Assembly (NCBI GenBank): GCA_944380285.1 | Contig: CALWGZ010000001.1 | Span: 1 to 64,000 of the forward strand | Reading direction: 5' to 3' | Length of the DNA: 64,000 bases | Source: an uncultured Christensenellaceae bacterium | GTDB lineage: Bacteria; Bacillota; Clostridia; Christensenellales; UBA3700 | Shown: piece by piece, positions 61,982 through 64,000 of the stretch | How the letters are laid out: every line of letters begins with the position of its first letter | Position numbering within the stretch: the stretch's first letter is position 1 | Notes under the pieces: model-generated | What the model was told of the DNA's origin: nothing | What the model saw: only the letters and a program-made list of their open reading frames with translations | The model's database searches: none | Program-made: the position numbers and the translations under genes

Positions 61982-63346
61982 TCATGCGCGCGGCGCGGTC
62001 TCCAAAGCATATATCGCCATAGAGAGCTCCATACGCTTGCGCATCATTTGACACGAGATGTCGTAGGGCTTGTCCATGCTCCCGGCGTAGTTGAGGTTGT
62101 TGGCGACGCATCCGCCCGAGCAATAGTATTTGGCGATACAGTTCGCGCACTCGGGTTTGCGGGTGACGATGTTGCAGGCGAACTTTTCGCTGACAGACAT
62201 GTCGTACTCGGTAGATTTGAGCACATTGCCCATGAGGTAGGGTTTGTTCTCGGCGAATTGGTGGCAGGGATAGATATCCCCTCTCGGCGTGACGGCGAGA
62301 TACTCGCATCCGCTTCCGCAGCCGGTAAGCCTCTTGATGACGCACGGACCGCCTTCGAGGTCGATCATGAAGTGGAAGAAGTTGAACCACTTATCCGTGC
62401 GGCGGCGCTCGATGTAGGCGCGCGCAAGGCGCTCGTACTCGGCGAGTATGGTCGGGATGTGCTCCTGTCTGATCGCAAGCTCGGGGATGTCGGTGACGAC
62501 CGGTTCCATCGAGATCTGGTCAAAGCCGCAGTCGTTGAGGAAGAGCACGTCGTCGGCAAAGTCGAGATTTTGCGCGGTGAAAGTGCCGCGGACGTAGTAA
62601 GACTTGTCGCCGCGGATCTTGCGGAACTCGAGCGCGTTGTTCAAAATGACGTCAAAGACGTCCTTGCCGCTCGGGGTCTTGCGGACGCGGTTGTGCACCT
62701 CTCGCCTGCCGTCGATGGACAACACGACATTGTACATGTTGTCGTTGAGCCAGCGGCGGTTTTCCCCGTTGAGGAGCAGGCAGTTGGTGGTCATCGTGAA
62801 ATTGAATGTCTTGCCCGTCTCTTTTTCGCGCGAGCGCGCGTACTCGACGACCGCCTTGACAGTCTCCATGTTCATCAACGGCTCTCCGCCGAAAAAGTCG
62901 ATCTCGAGATTTTGCCTCTTGCCGCTGTTGGCGATGAGGAAGTCGACCGCCTTCAAGCCCACTTCGACGGGCATATGCGCCCTGTCCGAGGTGTGATAGG
63001 TGCCCTCGTCGGCGAAGCAATATTTGCAGCGCAGATTGCAGTCGTGGCAGATGTGCAGACACAGCGCCTTGACCTCGCCGATCCGCTTTTTGTTCATCGT
63101 CACGGTGCAGGGGCTGTCAAGCGCGCCCTCTGCGGCGAGCGAATCGAGCTCGGCGTTAATCTCATCCCTGTCTGTTTGAGAAACGCGCGCGTATTCATTC
63201 TTTTCTTGTTCGGTAAAATCGAGGCCGTACCGCTCTTTTGCGCATAAAAAAGTGACATGATCCACATTGTGGAGACTGCCACTTTCGGTGTCGTACAAAA
63301 AGCTATACGTCCTGTCCCCGAAACGGAAACAAAACGGATGCGTCAT
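61982..63346 (-). CDS. Radical SAM SCIFF (ranthipeptide) maturase with SPASM domain
   Basis: A 454-aa radical SAM enzyme that installs thioether cross-links in the SCIFF precursor. The N-terminal ~95 residues form a precursor-recognition region with a short hydrophobic patch. The radical SAM cysteines are C103, C107 and C110 (CNLRCKYC), followed by a GGEPL motif (FFGGEPLMN). The C-terminal SPASM region has GCGSGCEYLAVTP, YPCHQF and CANCIAKYYCSGGC, ligating auxiliary Fe-S clusters. The start lies 1 nt after the SCIFF stop codon. Confidence 0.96.
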   Translation of the reverse strand: MTHPFCFRFGDRTYSFLYDTESGSLHNVDHVTFLCAKERYGLDFTEQEKNEYARVSQTDRDEINAELDSLAAEGALDSPCTVTMNKKRIGEVKALCLHICHDCNLRCKYCFADEGTYHTSDRAHMPVEVGLKAVDFLIANSGKRQNLEIDFFGGEPLMNMETVKAVVEYARSREKETGKTFNFTMTTNCLLLNGENRRWLNDNMYNVVLSIDGRREVHNRVRKTPSGKDVFDVILNNALEFRKIRGDKSYYVRGTFTAQNLDFADDVLFLNDCGFDQISMEPVVTDIPELAIRQEHIPTILAEYERLARAYIERRRTDKWFNFFHFMIDLEGGPCVIKRLTGCGSGCEYLAVTPRGDIYPCHQFAENKPYLMGNVLKSTEYDMSVSEKFACNIVTRKPECANCIAKYYCSGGCVANNLNYAGSMDKPYDISCQMMRKRMELSMAIYALETAPRA

Positions 63347-63347
63347 A

Positions 63348-63521
63348 TCAAAGCAACGGCTTTTTGACGGTGTTGACCTTTTCGTCGCGCTGCTTGCAGC
63401 TCTGGTTGCCGACCGTGCAGCTGGTCTTGCAAGCGGATTGGCAGCTGGATTGGCACTCGCCGCAGCCGATGTGACCGCTCTTCTTCATTCCGTCTTTGAC
63501 TATGCTGTTGATGTGTTTCAT
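63348..63521 (-). CDS. SCIFF precursor peptide (six-cysteine ranthipeptide)
   Basis: A 57-residue peptide. The leader MKHINSIVKDGMKKSGH is followed by six cysteines at 20, 23, 27, 31, 35 and 42, in the order CGECQSSCQSACKTSC then TVGNQSC. This is the hallmark of the SCIFF family. The peptide is expected to receive Cys-to-Thr/other thioether links from the maturase and may then be exported, but no protease or transporter is adjacent. CGGAGGTGTAGA precedes the ATG. It is one of the most conserved RiPP precursors of Clostridia. Confidence 0.96.
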   Translation of the reverse strand: MKHINSIVKDGMKKSGHIGCGECQSSCQSACKTSCTVGNQSCKQRDEKVNTVKKPLL

Positions 63522-63553
63522 TCTACACCTCCGATGTCTATTTTGGTAATACT

Positions 63554-63582
63554 ATTGTAATATATCGCAGCGGATAATGCAA
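63554..63582 (-). promoter_or_regulatory. Promoter of the SCIFF operon
   Basis: TTGCAT (63577-63582), 17 bp and TACAAT (63554-63559), 32 nt upstream of the SCIFF start. Confidence 0.8.
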
Positions 63583-63612
63583 GCGATTGCGCAACTTTTC
63601 CTGATCGCGCCG

Positions 63613-63951
63613 TCAATCGCCGCGATCGAGGTCGCGCAACGCATGGACGAGATCTCGCCTGCCATAGATCATCGCAACTACATATAATGTCATGTCTGTC
63701 TCTGAAACTTTATAGTACAAGACATACTCGTCAATGAAGACTTTGCGCAGAGACTCATCGTTGATATACGGATTATCGACCTTTTTGCCTGAATTCGGGA
63801 ACATCCTCAGCCTGTCCAAACAATCGAAAACCTTGCGTCCGAGAGCTGCCGCAGCGTTCGGCGAACAGAGTTCTTCCGAAATATATTCCAAAATAGAATC
63901 AATATCTCTTTCCGCCCTCGCGGTAAAACGACACCCGAGTTTACAGTCCAT
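63613..63951 (-). CDS. ParE/RelE-family toxin
   Basis: About 112 aa. It has FTARAERDIDSILEYISEEL, LRMFPNSGKKVDNPYINDESLRKVFIDEYVLYYKV and YVVAMIYGRRDLVHAL, the compact beta-alpha toxin fold of the ParE/RelE superfamily. Members inhibit gyrase or cleave mRNA on ribosomes, and which applies here cannot be told. The ATG at 63951 overlaps the end of an upstream frame, as in type II toxin-antitoxin pairs. Upstream in-frame codons belong to the antitoxin region. Confidence 0.85.
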   Translation of the reverse strand: MDCKLGCRFTARAERDIDSILEYISEELCSPNAAAALGRKVFDCLDRLRMFPNSGKKVDNPYINDESLRKVFIDEYVLYYKVSETDMTLYVVAMIYGRRDLVHALRDLDRGD

Positions 63952-64000
63952 ACTTGTCAGAAATGCGCGTTTTGACCTCGTCTCCGTCAACGATGTTTCC
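63941..64000 (-). CDS. C-terminal end of the antitoxin gene (partial)
   Basis: Only the last 19 residues (GNIVDGDEVKTRISDKYGL) and the stop are in the window. The stop lies 10 nt beyond the toxin start, giving the usual overlap of an antitoxin-toxin pair. The family cannot be identified from this fragment. Confidence 0.65.
   Translation of the reverse strand, partial: GNIVDGDEVKTRISDKYGL

Overview
The window looks like a chromosomal segment of an uncultured, GC-rich, spore-forming member of the Clostridia (Bacillota). The evidence is an IspH-ribosomal protein S1 fusion, a clostridial dcw (division and cell wall) cluster followed by spoIIGA-sigE, a YtfI/YtfJ pair, ScpA/ScpB, a SCIFF ranthipeptide with its radical-SAM maturase, firmicute-type galK/galT, and a tRNA order (CAT-Asp-Phe-Thr-Tyr) typical of Firmicutes. 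MurE has the DNPR motif linked to meso-diaminopimelate. Nearly all genes are on the minus strand. Sigma-A promoters are easy to see because TTGACA/TATAAT boxes with 17-bp spacers stand out in GC-rich DNA.

Layout. 1-743: a tandem array of ~171-bp structured repeats whose plus-strand 3' ends copy the 3' end of tRNA-Tyr. 744-1306: six tRNA genes (minus). 1504-22823 (minus, listed here in transcription order): mraZ, rsmH, an FtsL-position membrane protein, a SpoVD/FtsI-type PBP, murE, mraY, murD, ftsW, murA, ftsQ, ftsA, ftsZ, spoIIGA, sigE, surE, a flavoprotein, cmk, plsC and ispH-rpsA. murF and murG are absent from the cluster. 22824-25649: regulatory DNA, a metallophosphoesterase and a conserved clostridial protein. 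25650-34311: a 2453-residue cyclic beta-glucan synthase-like protein and a secreted GH16 glucanase lipoprotein. 34347-40340: a pseudouridine synthase, a DacF-type carboxypeptidase, YtfJ, YtfI, a small unknown gene, ScpB, ScpA and an M50 protease. 40408-46520: a giant DUF4011-type helicase preceded by a dCMP deaminase. 46817-48739: groES-groEL under a variant CIRCE operator. 49489-52709: small accessory genes (two DUF1292-like proteins, a helical protein, a DivIVA-like protein, a NYN nuclease). 52992-59050: pncB, lgt, galK and, divergently, galT. 59148-61088: a repeat-containing lipoprotein. 61337-61850: a second array of hairpin-bearing repeats. 61982-63521: SCIFF maturase and precursor. 63613-64000: a ParE/RelE toxin and the end of its antitoxin.

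How the genes work together. The first third couples peptidoglycan precursor synthesis (MurA, MurD, MurE, MraY), septal machinery (FtsZ, FtsA, FtsQ, FtsW, PBP) and the switch to mother-cell sporulation transcription (SpoIIGA activating pro-SigE). The rest is a mixture of housekeeping operons and accessory genes. The most unusual signals are non-coding: the two repeat arrays, the -10 boxes lying six bases from the start codons of ftsA, surE and the metallophosphoesterase (which imply leaderless mRNAs), the altered CIRCE, and a 32-bp-period repeat near pncB. All assignments come from reading the sequence and recalling protein families; no database search was run.
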